A stretch of DNA of 37,107 nt, taken from NCBI GenBank assembly GCA_031262245.1, contig JAISIJ010000270.1, forward strand, positions 1-37,107, read 5' to 3'. Of the stretch, positions 1-9,351 are shown piece after piece. The notes under the pieces are model-generated. The model had not been told where the DNA came from. It saw nothing but the letters and a program-made list of their open reading frames with translations, and did no database searches. Made by a program: the position numbers and the translations under genes. Source of the stretch: Oscillospiraceae bacterium (lineage in GTDB: Bacteria; Bacillota; Clostridia; Oscillospirales; Ruminococcaceae). Position 1 is the first letter of the stretch, and each line of letters begins with the position of its first letter.

Positions 1-36
1 TTTTTTAAGCTTACTGTGTCGGATATTTATTATTTT
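1..36 (+). repeat. Dispersed 35-36 nt repeat, copy T1
   Basis: TTTTTTAAGCTTACTGTGTCGGATATTTATTATTTT; matches 14701-14735 with three substitutions and one indel. Confidence 0.8.
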
Positions 37-113
37 AAGAGAGTGGAGAGAATTTTTATATATTTAAACTACACCTTACTGTTAAAAATAACAAATATCT
101 TCCACAGTACGCT

Positions 114-145
114 AAAAAAAAGCACCTAAAATAGGTGCTTTTTTC
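114..145. terminator. Intrinsic (possibly bidirectional) terminator downstream of gap
   Basis: AAAAAAGCACCTA-AAA-TAGGTGCTTTTTT perfect hairpin flanked by A and T tracts. Confidence 0.85.
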
Positions 146-158
146 ATATACAGTTAAA

Positions 159-231
159 CCAAAGCCTAAAGAGTGCCAACTATGAAAATAACTACGGAAC
201 TTCGATAGTTGCGAACCACAGGAACTAAGAG
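159..231 (-). repeat. Dispersed intergenic repeat, copy A (diverged)
   Basis: Reverse complement GTTCGCAACTATCGAAGTTCCGTAGTTATTTTCATAGTTGGCA, aligns with copy D. Confidence 0.65.
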
Positions 232-240
232 AAAAACAAA

Positions 241-1251
241 TTAAAGCTCGGCGAAGTATTTTATAGTTTTAACCATTTGTGAAGTGTAAGAATTTTCATT
301 GTCATACCAAGAAACTACTTGAACTTGGTAGAGGTCGTCGGAGATTTTTGCAACCATTGTTTGGGTTGAATCGAAAAGTGAACCGTAAGTGATACCTACA
401 ACGTCGCTTGAAACGATTTCATCTTCGTTATAGCCGAAACTGTCAGAAGCTGCCGCTTTCATTGCTGCGTTGATACCCTCTTTGGTAACGTCTGTACCTT
501 TAACAACAGCTGTGAGGATTGTTGTTGAACCGGTAGGCACGGGAACACGTTGAGCTGCACCGATAAGTTTGCCGGAAAGTTCGGGAATAACAAGACCGAT
601 AGCTTTAGCGGCACCTGTAGAGTTGGGAACAATATTAACAGCGGCAGCACGAGCACGTCTTAAGTCACCTTTTCTGTGAGGACCATCGAGAACCATTTGG
701 TCGCCGGTATAAGCGTGAATGGTAGCCATAATACCTGTTTGGATAGGTGCAAAATCGTTGAGAGCTTTAGCCATAGGAGCTAAGCAGTTAGTTGTGCAAG
801 ATGCAGCGGAGATAATTGTATCACTTGAGTTAAGAATATTTTCGTTAACACCGTAAACAACTGTAGGAAGGTCATTGCCTGCGGGAGCAGAAATAACAAC
901 TTTCTTAGCACCTGCGTCAATGTGAGCTTGAGATTTTTCTTTTGAAACATAAAAACCTGTACATTCCAAAACAACGTCAACACCTAATTCACCCCAAGGT
1001 AATTCAGCAGCTTTTGCTTGAGCATAGATTTTAATTGTTTTGCCGTCAACAATGATAGCACCGTCAGCTGTTTCTACTGTGTGACCGTCATAGCGACCTT
1101 GTGAGCTGTCATATTTTAAGAGATGAGCGAGCATTTTAGGGTCTGTTAAGTCGTTAATTGCAACTATTTCATAACCTGCCGCACCCCACATTTGTCTGAA
1201 CGCCAAGCGTCCTATTCTGCCGAAACCGTTTATAGCAACTTTTACTGCCAT
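241..1251 (-). CDS. gap: Glyceraldehyde-3-phosphate dehydrogenase
   Basis: [21 protein letters not shown]-terminus and [12 protein letters not shown] catalytic-Cys motif; start trimmed from the ORF track to the ATG at 1251, which follows a GGAGGAAAG ribosome-binding site. Confidence 0.97.
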   Translation of the reverse strand: MAVKVAINGFGRIGRLAFRQMWGAAGYEIVAINDLTDPKMLAHLLKYDSSQGRYDGHTVETADGAIIVDGKTIKIYAQAKAAELPWGELGVDVVLECTGFYVSKEKSQAHIDAGAKKVVISAPAGNDLPTVVYGVNENILNSSDTIISAASCTTNCLAPMAKALNDFAPIQTGIMATIHAYTGDQMVLDGPHRKGDLRRARAAAVNIVPNSTGAAKAIGLVIPELSGKLIGAAQRVPVPTGSTTILTAVVKGTDVTKEGINAAMKAAASDSFGYNEDEIVSSDVVGITYGSLFDSTQTMVAKISDDLYQVQVVSWYDNENSYTSQMVKTIKYFAEL

Positions 1252-1303
1252 TATTCTTTCCTCCATATATAAATAAATTATTAACAATATTTTTAACTGA
1301 AAC

Positions 1304-1332
1304 ATTATACTCTCTTTTTAAAACTATGTCAA
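1304..1332 (-). promoter_or_regulatory. SigmaA-type promoter for gap
   Basis: On the minus strand TTGACA - 17 nt - TATAAT (perfect consensus), upstream of the gap ATG. Confidence 0.85.
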
Positions 1333-1377
1333 CAATTTTTTTCTTTTTTCTTTTCTACAAGTTTTAGAGAAATACAC

Positions 1378-1440
1378 CTTTCGAAGTTCTCTACTTGTAA
1401 TTGCAGTTGCCAACTTAGCTGACATTATCTTTACCGATGT
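1378..1440 (+). repeat. Dispersed intergenic repeat, copy B (partial)
   Basis: TCGAAGTTCTCTACTTGTAATTGCAGTTGCCAACTTAGCTGACATTA; last 20 nt match copy D almost exactly. Confidence 0.7.
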
Positions 1441-1444
1441 TTTC

Positions 1445-1484
1445 AATTACTAATTACTCATTATTCATTATTCATTACTAATTG
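1445..1484. repeat. Low-complexity ATTACTAATTACTCATTATTCATTATTCATTACTAATT tract
   Basis: Imperfect 7-nt (TTATTCA) periodicity between copy B and the tRNA-Ser gene. Confidence 0.7.
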
Positions 1485-1493
1485 CGTCAGCCC

Positions 1494-1579
1494 CGGAGTG
1501 GGTGGGATTCGAACCCACGTGGGATTGCTCCCAAACTGATTTCGAGTCAGCCCCGTTATGACCACTTCGATACCACTCC
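1494..1579 (-). tRNA. tRNA-Ser(CGA)
   Basis: Minus strand GGAGTGG...CTGACTCGAAATCAG...long variable arm...GGTTCGAATCCC...CCACTCCG; acceptor stem pairs 7/7, anticodon CGA, class II variable arm. Confidence 0.93.
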
Positions 1580-1655
1580 AAAAGACTCAATGAACATTAT
1601 ATCAAATAAAAAAATAATGTCAAGAAAAAATAGAAAATAAAATAACTAAAAAGTG

Positions 1656-1684
1656 TTGACAGTACTATATAATTATAGTATAAT
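1656..1684 (+). promoter_or_regulatory. SigmaA-type promoter for tig
   Basis: TTGACA - 17 nt - TATAAT perfect consensus, about 40 nt upstream of the tig ATG. Confidence 0.85.
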
Positions 1685-1722
1685 ATTTCGGTATGTTGAA
1701 AAATTTAAACAAGGAGCATAAT

Positions 1723-3117
1723 ATGAACATTGGAACATTAGAAAAAACAGGTGCATATACACAAACATTTAAAATTGAATTTTCACCTGAAGATTTCGAT
1801 AAGGCTATTAATAAAGTATATAATAACCAAAAATCAAAACTCGCTATCCCCGGATTCAGAAAAGGTAAAGTCAGCCGTAAGATGATTGAGAAATATTACG
1901 GGGAAGAGGCTTTTTATGAAGATGCTATATCCGAACTTTTAAGCGAAAATATTCCCAATATAGTTAAAGATATGGATGTTAATCTTGTTGACAGACCTAC
2001 CGCAAAAAGTGCAAATGTTACAAAAGAAAAAGGTTTGGATGTTGAGATTGATTTAACAGTTAAACCTGATATTACCATTGAAAACTATAAAGGCATTAAA
2101 GCACCTAAAGCTATTGAGGGTGTTACAGACGAAGACGTTGACAAAATGCTTGAACGTGAACAGCAAAAAAGAGCGGCTGTAACTGAAATTACAGACCGTC
2201 CCGCACAAGACGGCGATACTGTTGTAATTGATTTCAAAGGATTTCTTGACGGTGAGGCGTTCCAAGGCGGCGAGGCTAAAAGTCACTCTCTGAAATTGGG
2301 TTCGGGTCAAATGATTCCCGGCTTTGAAGATGCGATTATCGGACATTCTGTGGGTGAAAAATTCTATATTGACGTTACTTTCCCCGAAGAATACGGTATG
2401 GAAACACTTGCCGGCAAACAAACTACATTCAGAATTAAAATACACTCAATCTCCGCTGTTGCTATTCCCGAATTAGATGACGAATTTGCAAAAGATATTT
2501 CAGATTTTAATACTCTTGAGGAATATAAAGAAGATTTACGCAAAAAACTCGAAGAATCTGCAGATAAAGCGGCTAATATCAATTTCACTGCAGATATTTT
2601 GGAAACAATTGTTGACAATGAATTTGAGGGTGAAGTGCCTGTTTGTATGTATGAACAACGTATTGACAGCCTTATCCGTGATTTTGCTTTGCGTTTACAA
2701 CAACAGAACGTGTCATTCCGTGATTATATGGCATATACAAACTCCGATGAAGAAACTTTCCGTGAACAGTTCCGTGAGAGAGCGGAGAATGATGTTAAGG
2801 TACGTCTTGCTCTTGAAAAGATTGCGGAATATGAAAATTTAATCGTTTCAGACGAAGAAGTTGACAAAGAATATGCAGAAATTGCCCAAAGAGAAGATAT
2901 TTCCGTTGAGGAACTTCCTAAATATCTCTCAAAAGAAACTGTAAAATCCGATATGCTTATGAAAAAAGCTAACGATTTTCTGTTAGAAAGCAGTATTGTT
3001 GACAATACTATTGTGAGAGAAAAAGATAAAGAGGCAATTGCAGAGGCTGTTGAAGATATATTTACTGAAATTGCCGACAATGCCGAAGATACCGAAACAC
3101 AGGAAACGGCAGAATAG
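1723..3117 (+). CDS. tig: Trigger factor (peptidyl-prolyl isomerase chaperone)
   Basis: Ribosome-binding N-domain (IPGFRKGKVSRKMIEKYYG), FKBP-like GQMIPGFEDAIIGHSVGE; start placed at ATG 1723 after AAGGAG. Confidence 0.95.
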   Translation: MNIGTLEKTGAYTQTFKIEFSPEDFDKAINKVYNNQKSKLAIPGFRKGKVSRKMIEKYYGEEAFYEDAISELLSENIPNIVKDMDVNLVDRPTAKSANVTKEKGLDVEIDLTVKPDITIENYKGIKAPKAIEGVTDEDVDKMLEREQQKRAAVTEITDRPAQDGDTVVIDFKGFLDGEAFQGGEAKSHSLKLGSGQMIPGFEDAIIGHSVGEKFYIDVTFPEEYGMETLAGKQTTFRIKIHSISAVAIPELDDEFAKDISDFNTLEEYKEDLRKKLEESADKAANINFTADILETIVDNEFEGEVPVCMYEQRIDSLIRDFALRLQQQNVSFRDYMAYTNSDEETFREQFRERAENDVKVRLALEKIAEYENLIVSDEEVDKEYAEIAQREDISVEELPKYLSKETVKSDMLMKKANDFLLESSIVDNTIVREKDKEAIAEAVEDIFTEIADNAEDTETQETAE

Positions 3118-3126
3118 GAGAACAGA

Positions 3127-3738
3127 ATGTTTAATAACAGTTTAGTCCCATATGTAGTGGAGCAAACAAGCCGTGGTGAGCGTTCATACGATATTTTTTC
3201 AAGGCTTTTAAATGACCGTATTATTATGCTTAACGAAGATGTTAATGATACTACCGCCGGTTTAATTGTTGCACAGCTCCTTTACCTTGAAAGCCAAGAC
3301 CCCGAGAAAGATATTTATCTTTACATTAACAGTCCCGGCGGTTCTGTTACTGCCGGTATGGCAATATTTGATACTATGAACTATATCCGCTGTGATGTTT
3401 CAACTATATGTATCGGTCTTGCGGCATCTATGGGAGCATTGTTGCTTTCAAGCGGTGCTAAAGGTAAACGCTATTCTTTGCCTAACAGCGAGATTATGAT
3501 ACACCAACCCCTTATCGGCGGACACGGATTAAGCGGGCAGGCAACGGATATTCAAATTCGTGCCGAAAACCTCTTAAAAACCAAAGACCGTCTTGCAAAA
3601 ATTCTCAGCGAAAACACAGGTAAAGACTATGATACAGTTAAAGCTGATACAGAACGTGATAATTTTATGTCAGCAGACGAGGCTTTAGCTTACGGTCTTA
3701 TTGATAAAATTGTTAAGGACAAGGACAGTATTTCTTAA
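3127..3738 (+). CDS. clpP: ATP-dependent Clp protease proteolytic subunit
   Basis: [52 protein letters not shown] motifs. Confidence 0.98.
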   Translation: MFNNSLVPYVVEQTSRGERSYDIFSRLLNDRIIMLNEDVNDTTAGLIVAQLLYLESQDPEKDIYLYINSPGGSVTAGMAIFDTMNYIRCDVSTICIGLAASMGALLLSSGAKGKRYSLPNSEIMIHQPLIGGHGLSGQATDIQIRAENLLKTKDRLAKILSENTGKDYDTVKADTERDNFMSADEALAYGLIDKIVKDKDSIS

Positions 3739-3757
3739 TCGAGAATATATACAGTTA

Positions 3758-3800
3758 ACTGATATTCAATTAAAAGCATTGCTTTTAATTGAATATCAGT
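3758..3800. repeat. Perfect 21-bp inverted repeat with 1-nt spacer in the clpP-clpX spacer
   Basis: ACTGATATTCAATTAAAAGCA-T-TGCTTTTAATTGAATATCAGT. Confidence 0.95.
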
Positions 3801-3823
3801 ATTAAAATGGAATCGAAGGAAAA

Positions 3824-5083
3824 ATGATGGCTGAAGATAAAAGATGTAATTTTTGCGGGAAATCTGCCGAAGATGTAACCTCATTATTTTCTGCGGGTAA
3901 TACTAATATTTGTGACGAGTGTGTCAGTTATTGTTTTAAAATGATGTATGGTTCACAACACATTCAGCAAGGACAGAAAAGAGTTTCTTCGGGTGACATA
4001 AATTTTAAAAATAAACTTATTAAGCCCACACAGCTCAAAGCTACTCTTGATGAATATGTAATCGGGCAAGATAATGCAAAAATTGCCTTGGCAGTATCTG
4101 TTTATAATCATTATAAACGTATTGCCGCTATAGAAGAAAATAGTAAAGACGTTGAAATTCAAAAAAGTAATGTGTTGCTTTTGGGACCTACAGGTACAGG
4201 TAAAACTTTGTTGGCACAAACACTTGCAAAGATACTTGACGTTCCCTTTGCCATTGCCGATGCTACAACTATTACCGAGGCGGGATATGTGGGTGACGAC
4301 GTTGAAAATGTTCTTTTAAGACTTGTTCAGGCTGCGGATTATAATATTAAGTCTGCAGAAAGAGGCATTGTTTATATTGACGAGATAGATAAAATCGGAC
4401 GAAAATCCGAAAATACTTCCCTTACCCGTGATGTCAGCGGTGAGGGTGTTCAGCAAGCACTCTTAAAGATTATTGAGGGTACTGTTTCAAATGTTCCTCC
4501 TCAAGGCGGCAGAAAACACCCCTCACAAGAATATCTTCAAGTTAACACAAAAAATATCCTCTTTATTTGCGGCGGTGCTTTTGACGGTCTTGAAAAGATT
4601 ATCACAAAGAGAATGTATGCCTCTGCAATCGGTTTCGGTGCTAATATCACAACAGAAAAAGAACGTGACGAAAATGCTTTCGCCCACGTTACCCCCCACG
4701 ACCTTGTAAAATACGGTTTAGTGCCTGAATTAGTGGGACGTTTACCCATTATTACCGCATTAAATCAATTAGACGAGAGTGCGTTGGTACAAATTCTTAC
4801 AAAACCTCGCAATGCGTTAGTTAAACAATACAAAAAGCTCCTTGCTTATGACGATATTAAGCTTGAGTTTTCGGATGATGCTTTAGTTGAAGTTGCACAA
4901 AAAGCTATTGAACAAAAAACAGGAGCAAGGGGTTTGAGAGCAATTCTCGATACTGTTTTAATGAAAGTTATGTTTGAAGCTCCCTCTGAAAAAGATGTTG
5001 AAACAATAGTTGTATCCGCTGACAATCTCAAGAACGGAACAGAGCCGGAAATAATCAGAAAAAAGCAGGAGAGATTTGCTTAG
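3824..5083 (+). CDS. clpX: ATP-dependent Clp protease ATP-binding subunit ClpX
   Basis: N-terminal zinc finger CNFCGKS...[13 protein letters not shown] Walker A, ARGLRAI sensor II. Confidence 0.98.
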   Translation: MMAEDKRCNFCGKSAEDVTSLFSAGNTNICDECVSYCFKMMYGSQHIQQGQKRVSSGDINFKNKLIKPTQLKATLDEYVIGQDNAKIALAVSVYNHYKRIAAIEENSKDVEIQKSNVLLLGPTGTGKTLLAQTLAKILDVPFAIADATTITEAGYVGDDVENVLLRLVQAADYNIKSAERGIVYIDEIDKIGRKSENTSLTRDVSGEGVQQALLKIIEGTVSNVPPQGGRKHPSQEYLQVNTKNILFICGGAFDGLEKIITKRMYASAIGFGANITTEKERDENAFAHVTPHDLVKYGLVPELVGRLPIITALNQLDESALVQILTKPRNALVKQYKKLLAYDDIKLEFSDDALVEVAQKAIEQKTGARGLRAILDTVLMKVMFEAPSEKDVETIVVSADNLKNGTEPEIIRKKQERFA

Positions 5084-5103
5084 TTATTAAGCTTTGAAAA
5101 ACT

Positions 5104-6189
5104 ATGATACAAATAGGATATCTTCGCAGCAGTAATTTCGGGCTGATTCACTCCCCCTCCTTTGCGGATAAAAAAACTATTTTTTATATTGCAAAACACT
5201 TCGGTATTGAATTGATTTATTTTAATCCCGAAAGAATTAATTTAAAAGATAAAACCATAACGGGACATATTTTAGAGGGTTTGGAATGGAAACGAGTTAC
5301 AGTTCCCGTTCCGAAAGTTATTGATAATATGCCCCGTTTGGAACCGTATATAAGGTCTTTTTTGGAACAAACAAGTACCTTACTTACCACGCCTTTTACA
5401 CATAAAGGAAAAAGAATTTCAAAGATACAAACCTATCAATATATGACAGAAAACGGAGATTTTAAAGATATTTTAATTCCGTCTTTTCTGTTGCATAAAA
5501 CACAGTCTTATCCTTATATTGATATATTAGCTGCTTTGGAAAAATATCAATCGGTTATTCTTAAACCTTACGGCGGCTCAAAGGGAAGTAATATCCATAA
5601 AATAACAAAACTTGATACTGAAAAATATTCTGTGCTGATAAATAAAGTCTGTACGGAATATTCAAAGTGGGAGTTATTAGATTTTTTAAATGCGGGAAAT
5701 TTTATCAAACGTTATATGCTCCAACCTTATATTCCCTCTGTTACAAAAAATAAAGAGCCTTTTGATATCAGAATTTTAATAAGACGTAAATCTGTTCAAC
5801 CTTTATTTGAAACATTTATATTCCCCCGTATCGGTTCGGCAGAGGGTGTTGTTTCAAATATTCATACAGGCGGTTATACTATGCCTGTTGGGGATTTTCT
5901 TAAACTGCAATATGGTGACGAGGCAGAAAATATCCTTAAAAGACTGCAAGATTTAGCGGATACTTTTCCGCTGTTTTATCAGGAATATGTTGACACACCT
6001 ATCTTTGATTTGGGTTTAGACATCGGGATTGTTAAAAATTCACATGGTGAATATACTTTTAATCTTTTTGAGGTTAATTATTGGTGTGCAAACTTGAATT
6101 GTCAATTAAAAATGGCTTTGGGGACTGTTAATTATTACAAGGAATTATACGCTGCAGCTCTTGAACGAGAAAATAAGATTGCAGAGTAA
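5104..6189 (+). CDS. YheC/YheD-like ATP-grasp protein (spore-coat-associated family)
   Basis: N-terminal pattern and ATP-grasp-like ILKPYGGSKGSNIHKI...PFDIRILIRR...LDIGIVKN...FEVNYW; family call by motif recognition only. Confidence 0.7.
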   Translation: MIQIGYLRSSNFGLIHSPSFADKKTIFYIAKHFGIELIYFNPERINLKDKTITGHILEGLEWKRVTVPVPKVIDNMPRLEPYIRSFLEQTSTLLTTPFTHKGKRISKIQTYQYMTENGDFKDILIPSFLLHKTQSYPYIDILAALEKYQSVILKPYGGSKGSNIHKITKLDTEKYSVLINKVCTEYSKWELLDFLNAGNFIKRYMLQPYIPSVTKNKEPFDIRILIRRKSVQPLFETFIFPRIGSAEGVVSNIHTGGYTMPVGDFLKLQYGDEAENILKRLQDLADTFPLFYQEYVDTPIFDLGLDIGIVKNSHGEYTFNLFEVNYWCANLNCQLKMALGTVNYYKELYAAALERENKIAE

Positions 6190-6200
6190 AAAAATAAAAT

Positions 6201-7577
6201 ATGGCTAAAAACAGAACGGTATTTGTTTGCAGTAATTGCGGATATGAGAGTTCAAAATGGAACGGTAAATGCCCCGACTGTAATGAATGGAATACTCTTG
6301 AAGAACAGGCGTTCTCGGTTAAGGGAACACCTGCTGTTAATATGCTTAAACCTGTTGCAACTCGCCGCCTTAAAGATATTACTTCCGAAGAGGAAATAAG
6401 ATATTATACGGGTATCGGCGAATTGGACAGAGTTTTGGGTGGAGGACTGGTTAAAGGTTCGATTGTACTTTTGGGCGGTGAACCGGGTATAGGTAAGAGT
6501 ACAATTCTCTTGCAAATATGCCAATTTTTGGGCGAGAAATACAGCGTTTTATATGTTTCCGGTGAGGAAAGTGCACGTCAGCTTAAACTCCGTGCAGAAC
6601 GATTGGGTGTTACAACGGAAAATCTCTATATGCTTGCCTCAACCGATGCAGAGAGTGTTAATGATACTATTTCTGTTACAAAGCCCGATATTGTAATAAT
6701 TGACAGTATTCAAACTATGAATTTACGTACACTCAATACCTCTCCCGGGTCGATTACGCAAGTGCGTGAATGTACAAACCTTTTTATGTATACCGCAAAA
6801 TCTCTTGAAATACCTATATTTATTGTGGGTCACGTTAACAAAGACGGCAATATTGCAGGTCCTAAAGTTATGGAACATATTGTTGACGCTGTTCTTTATT
6901 TTGAGGGTGAAAGAAATCTATCTTACAGAATATTGAGAGCGGTTAAAAATCGTTTCGGTTCAACAAATGAAATAGGTGTTTTTGAAATGTTGGATAAGGG
7001 TTTAAGAGAAGTTTCAAACCCCTCTGAAATGCTTTTAAGCGGACGACCTCTTAATGTTTCCGGCACTTGCGTTACCTGTGTTATGGAGGGTTCACGCCCT
7101 ATTTTGGCAGAGGTTCAAGCTCTTGCAACCAAAAGCGGTTTTTCTGCACCACGACGTACGGCAACAGGTTTTGACTTTTCGAGAATGGCTATTATTATTG
7201 CGGTTTTGGAAAAGCGAACAGGTATATTTTTCGGTACATTAGATGTTTATCTCAACATAGTCGGCGGTTTTAAATTAGATGAAACAGCAGGTGACTTATC
7301 TGTTGCATTGTCTTTGCAGTCAAGTGTTTTTGATAAACCTCTTCCAGAAAAATTAGTTGCTTTCGGAGAAGTGGGATTAGGCGGAGAAGTACGTTCTGTT
7401 TCTCATATCGTTCAGCGAGTTAAAGAGGCGGAGCGAATGGGTTTTGAAAGTTGTATTATTCCGAAACACAACTTAGCACAACTGAACGGACTGAAATTAT
7501 CCATAAAAGTTATAGGTGTTACAAGCCTTAAGCAAGCGTTTTATTTATTGAATAATGAAAAAAATCTTGGTGAATAA
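6201..7577 (+). CDS. radA: DNA repair protein RadA
   Basis: C4 zinc finger CSNCGYESSKWNGKCPDC, Walker A GGEPGIGKST, KNRFGSTNEIGVFEM RadA motif, Lon-like C-terminus. Confidence 0.97.
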   Translation: MAKNRTVFVCSNCGYESSKWNGKCPDCNEWNTLEEQAFSVKGTPAVNMLKPVATRRLKDITSEEEIRYYTGIGELDRVLGGGLVKGSIVLLGGEPGIGKSTILLQICQFLGEKYSVLYVSGEESARQLKLRAERLGVTTENLYMLASTDAESVNDTISVTKPDIVIIDSIQTMNLRTLNTSPGSITQVRECTNLFMYTAKSLEIPIFIVGHVNKDGNIAGPKVMEHIVDAVLYFEGERNLSYRILRAVKNRFGSTNEIGVFEMLDKGLREVSNPSEMLLSGRPLNVSGTCVTCVMEGSRPILAEVQALATKSGFSAPRRTATGFDFSRMAIIIAVLEKRTGIFFGTLDVYLNIVGGFKLDETAGDLSVALSLQSSVFDKPLPEKLVAFGEVGLGGEVRSVSHIVQRVKEAERMGFESCIIPKHNLAQLNGLKLSIKVIGVTSLKQAFYLLNNEKNLGE

Positions 7578-8498
7578 ATGAAAAAATACACCCTGTTTAC
7601 TCCCGAGGGTATGAGAGATACCCTTTTTGAGGAATGTAAAATACGCAGACAAACAGAGAATACACTCTTTGATATTGCCGAAAAAAACGGTTACAGAGAA
7701 ATTTCTACACCAATCTTTGAGTTTTATGATGTTTTTGACCATAGAAAATTGAATTTCCCACAGGAAAATCTCTATAAATTTACAGACAATAAAGGGCGTT
7801 TAATGGTTTTACGTCCTGATGTTTCTTTGCCTATTGCAAGGAGTGCGGCTACTCGTTTGCGTAATGAAGAATTACCCTTACGATTGTTTTATGCACAAGA
7901 TGTATTCAGAGTGAATAATTCTGACACAGGGAAGAAAAGCAGTATGCGGCAAGTGGGTGCGGAATTAATAGGCAATGCAGACGACTTGGAGATTTTTTCA
8001 CTTGCAACGGATTTTCTGAAAAGTTTTAATAAACCTTTTACCCTTGAGATTGGGCATATCGGTATTTTTAAACACCTTACAAAAAAACTCAAAGAGAACG
8101 AAGAATTTGAAAAATTAGATACTGTTCGTAATTTGATTGCAAGGAAAAATTCACCTGAATTAAATAATATGGATATAGATACAGCTTTAAAGCAATTACC
8201 AAAAATGTTCGGCAAAGCTGAAGTTTTTGAAAAATGCAACGGACTTTACCCCGAAGATATTCTTGACTACTTAAAAGATTTATATGAAAAACTCTCAAAA
8301 GATAACGATGTTATTATCGACTTGGGACTTGTTAATAAAATCAATTATTATACGGGTGTTGTATTTAAAGGATATGTGGGCGGTGTTGAAGTATTATCCG
8401 GCGGACGTTATGATGACCTTATCGGAAAATTCGGATATAACGTGCCTGCTATGGGTTTTGCATTATATTTAGATGACATTACGGAGCAGATAATATGA
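7578..8498 (+). CDS. hisZ: ATP phosphoribosyltransferase regulatory subunit (HisRS-like)
   Basis: HisRS-like fold motifs (PIFEFYDVF, LRPDVSLPIAR, GGRYDDLIGKFG), about 306 aa, overlaps hisG by ATGA. Confidence 0.93.
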   Translation: MKKYTLFTPEGMRDTLFEECKIRRQTENTLFDIAEKNGYREISTPIFEFYDVFDHRKLNFPQENLYKFTDNKGRLMVLRPDVSLPIARSAATRLRNEELPLRLFYAQDVFRVNNSDTGKKSSMRQVGAELIGNADDLEIFSLATDFLKSFNKPFTLEIGHIGIFKHLTKKLKENEEFEKLDTVRNLIARKNSPELNNMDIDTALKQLPKMFGKAEVFEKCNGLYPEDILDYLKDLYEKLSKDNDVIIDLGLVNKINYYTGVVFKGYVGGVEVLSGGRYDDLIGKFGYNVPAMGFALYLDDITEQII

Positions 8499-9109
8499 GA
8501 TTGGCATTAACAAAAGGCAGGATTGAGAAACAAACCATTGCTCTTTTTGAAAAAATAGGGTTTGATTGTTCCGAATTAAAAGATAAAGGCAGAAAATTAA
8601 TTCTGCCTGTTGAAAATTTTGAAGTGCTTCTTGCCAAACCCGACGATGTTATCACCTATATTGAATATGGGGTTTGCGATTTGGGTATAGTGGGAAAAGA
8701 TACAATAGCACAAAAGGGCGGAAAATTTTATGAAGTCCTTGACTTGGGTTTCGGTAAATGCAGATTTGCACTTGCCAACAAAAAGGACGTTGATTTCTAT
8801 GCCGGCAGCGGAGTTAAAACTATTGCAACAAAATACCCTAACGTTGCACGAAATTATTTTCAAAGCAAGAATATGGACATTCGCATTATAAAAATTGAGG
8901 GTTCGGTTGAGGTTGCTCCCTTGTTGGGACTTGCAGATGGTATTGTTGATATAGTTGAAACAGGCAATACTCTTGTTGCAAACGGTCTTGAAGTTAAAGA
9001 ATGGATAATGGATATTTCCTCAAGACTTATTGTCAACACCGCAAGTATGAAGTTGAAAATGGAAGAAATAAACGAATTTATAAGAAAAATAGAAAATGTG
9101 AAAATATGA
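8495..9109 (+). CDS. hisG: ATP phosphoribosyltransferase catalytic subunit, short form
   Basis: MRLALTKGRIEKQTIALFEKIGFD, DLGIVGKDTI, DGIVDIVETGNTL; 204 aa. Confidence 0.97.
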   Translation: MRLALTKGRIEKQTIALFEKIGFDCSELKDKGRKLILPVENFEVLLAKPDDVITYIEYGVCDLGIVGKDTIAQKGGKFYEVLDLGFGKCRFALANKKDVDFYAGSGVKTIATKYPNVARNYFQSKNMDIRIIKIEGSVEVAPLLGLADGIVDIVETGNTLVANGLEVKEWIMDISSRLIVNTASMKLKMEEINEFIRKIENVKI

Positions 9110-9351
9110 GATTAGATAAGTATTTAAAAGTTTCAAGATTGATAAAAAGACGTACTGTTGCGAATGAAGCCTGTGATGCAGGTAAAATACTTGTAAACGA
9201 TAAGGTCGCAAGGGCTTCTTACGAAGTTAAAATCGGTGATATTATTGAGATAAAACTTGCAAGAAATGTTAAAGTCAAGGTGTTGAATATCTCCGAGATT
9301 GCCAATAAATCAAATGCCGCTGAGCTTTTCGAAATAATTGTTGTTGAATAA
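9106..9351 (+). CDS. rqcP: S4-domain RNA-binding protein (RqcP/YabO, Hsp15-like)
   Basis: MRLDKYLKVSRLIKRRTVANEACDAGKILVNDKVARASYEVKIGDII; ATG overlaps the hisG stop. Confidence 0.88.
   Translation: MRLDKYLKVSRLIKRRTVANEACDAGKILVNDKVARASYEVKIGDIIEIKLARNVKVKVLNISEIANKSNAAELFEIIVVE

Noticed and set aside
2053-2445. 130-aa antisense ORF within tig (and similar overlapping ORFs such as 7889-8239, 32759-33196, 29817-30197)
   Set aside because: Fully inside strongly identified genes, no RBS or family resemblance; chance ORFs.
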